Part shown: piece after piece, positions 5,434-6,507 of the stretch
How the letters are laid out: each line of letters begins with the position of its first letter
Position numbering within the stretch: the stretch's first letter is position 1
Assembly: GCA_029256485.1 (NCBI GenBank)
Contig: JAQSXU010000184.1
Coordinates: forward strand, 1-6,507
Reading direction: 5' to 3'
Source: Clostridiaceae bacterium
GTDB lineage: Bacteria > Bacillota_A > Clostridia > Clostridiales > Clostridiaceae
DNA: 6,507 nt
Program-made: the position numbers and the translations under genes
The notes under the pieces: model-generated
The model's input: the letters and a program-made list of their open reading frames with translations, nothing else
The model's database searches: none
Told to the model about the DNA's origin: nothing

Positions 5434-6507
5434 CTACCTTTCCATGCTTTCAACTACATCTTCAACAATTTTAATAGATGATGATTTATTATACATTTTT
5501 TTCATATTCTTTTTCATTGCATTAAGTAATGCGGGGTTGTTAATGAGTTCTATTGTACTGTTTATAATCTGATAGGAGTTGTTAGCAATAATTGCAGCTC
5601 CCTTATTTTCAAAGTACAAAGCATTTTCTTTTTCCTGACCGGGCACAGGTTTTATAATTACTAATGGTATCTGTACTGCTAATGCCTCGCTTAATGTGAT
5701 GCCTCCTGATTTTGTAATCATACAGCATGCAATTTTATACAGATCATCAATGTTTTCTATGAACCCAAATACCTTTAGGTTTCTTAAGCCCAATGCTTCA
5801 AGCTTCATTTTTTGGATTTTATTGTTACCACATACTACTGCAACCTGAATCATTTTATTTCTGCACAACTCAATGCATACTTTTTTAATATCTTTAAATA
5901 CTCCAAATGCTCCTGAGTTGATAAGAATGATTTTTTTGCCCCTCTTAAAGTTATATTTTCTATAGAGCATGGAAATGCTTTCTGCTTCTTCAAAGGCCTC
6001 CCTGATTGGTATCCCAGACACAACTGTTTTTTCAACAGGTATATTCATTTTCATCAATTCTTCCTGCAACTCTTCAGTAGCGATATAAAATTTATCAATT
6101 TCCTCGCTAAGCCATAGTTTATGAACATAAAAATCGGTTACTATGTTAAATACAGGTATGTTTTCGCCAATACTATTTTTAATCTTTAATGAGGCTAGTA
6201 CAGGGAATGTGTTTATTATTACATCAGGTTTAAAATTATTAGATATCTCTCTTAATTTTTTATAACCGAAATTTCTGTAAAGCTCAATAACTCTTTTGTC
6301 AGTGAGTTTTTCTGATCCGTAATACATTATTGAATATGCTTCGCCAAATTCATAGCTTTTAATATATGCTTTTTTAATCGTTTCTGTAATTTTGGGATGT
6401 GCTTCAGTAAACAGGTCAACAATGAATACATTGTGGTAGCCCTTATTAATAAAGGCATTTTTCAGTGCAGTTGCCACCATCTTATGTCCGTTTCCAAAAG
6501 GTGCAGT
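5434..6507 (-). CDS. MGDG synthase/UgtP-like glycosyltransferase, 5' end cut by the window edge
   Basis: This gene likely encodes a membrane-associated GT28-type enzyme that moves a sugar from a UDP-sugar to diacylglycerol, as in Bacillus UgtP. The reading frame is open to the window edge. The nine codons before the Met at 6480 read TAPFGNGHK, the conserved glycine-rich start of this family (GNGH), so 6480 is an internal Met and only a few N-terminal residues are missing. Numbering from that Met: an MGDG_synth-type N-terminal domain covers about 1-165, including IVTDFYVHKLW at 113-123; the second Rossmann lobe starts near 183 with INSGAFGVFKD. The donor-binding part has GFIENIDDLY at 239-248, TKSGGITLSEAL at 257-268 (family members usually have TKPGG) and PVPGQEKENA at 278-287. 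No membrane helix is evident; attachment would be peripheral. The specific sugar and acceptor are not readable. It is convergent with the symporter and probably unrelated to it. Confidence 0.9.
   Translation of the reverse strand, partial: TAPFGNGHKMVATALKNAFINKGYHNVFIVDLFTEAHPKITETIKKAYIKSYEFGEAYSIMYYGSEKLTDKRVIELYRNFGYKKLREISNNFKPDVIINTFPVLASLKIKNSIGENIPVFNIVTDFYVHKLWLSEEIDKFYIATEELQEELMKMNIPVEKTVVSGIPIREAFEEAESISMLYRKYNFKRGKKIILINSGAFGVFKDIKKVCIELCRNKMIQVAVVCGNNKIQKMKLEALGLRNLKVFGFIENIDDLYKIACCMITKSGGITLSEALAVQIPLVIIKPVPGQEKENALYFENKGAAIIANNSYQIINSTIELINNPALLNAMKKNMKKMYNKSSSIKIVEDVVESMER

Noticed and set aside
6478..6480. ATG at 6480 as the start of the glycosyltransferase
   Set aside because: The frame continues upstream to the window edge and encodes the conserved GNGH motif, so the true start is outside the window.
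1..6507. A previously undescribed defence, mobile or RNA-based system
   Set aside because: All five genes belong to known families, gaps are short, and there are no array repeats, transposase genes, terminal repeats or structured RNA candidates.

Overview
The window is AT-rich, with strong Shine-Dalgarno sites (AAGGTGG, AAGGAG), A/T-ending codons, and protein sequences typical of a low-GC Gram-positive anaerobe of the Clostridia. That assignment rests on base composition, ribosome-binding sites and protein families; no rRNA or other taxonomic marker is present. I found no mobile element, CRISPR array, tRNA or rRNA.

Layout: four genes run left to right and a fifth converges on them. (1) 58-2076 encodes a sigma-54-dependent transcriptional activator. 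It has an N-terminal module of no recognised type, a PAS sensor, a complete AAA+ motor with GAFTGA, and a C-terminal winged helix in place of the usual Fis-type helix. (2) 2149-2607 encodes a YaiI/YqxD (UPF0178, DUF188) protein. (3) 2733-3941 encodes a fold-type I PLP aminotransferase of the 2-aminoadipate/aromatic (LysN/Aro8-like) group. (4) 3983-5392 encodes a sodium:solute symporter (SSS family), 41 bp after gene 3 and probably in its operon. (5) Complement of 5434-6507 encodes a diacylglycerol glucosyltransferase/MGDG-synthase-like glycosyltransferase whose first few codons lie beyond the right edge. A strong bidirectional terminator at 5395-5417 separates genes 4 and 5.

How they may work together: genes 3 and 4 look like a small uptake-plus-transamination unit for an amino acid or related carboxylate. 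The upstream activator could be a substrate-sensing regulator, but I see no convincing -24/-12 promoter in any intergenic gap. The aminotransferase instead has a good sigma-A-type promoter (TTGTGA, 17-bp spacer, TATTAT). The activator's target may therefore lie outside the window. Genes 2 and 5 look like unrelated neighbours.

I do not see an obviously new biological system. The most interesting points are the activator's architecture and unassigned sensor module, and the nested inverted repeats just upstream of the aminotransferase.
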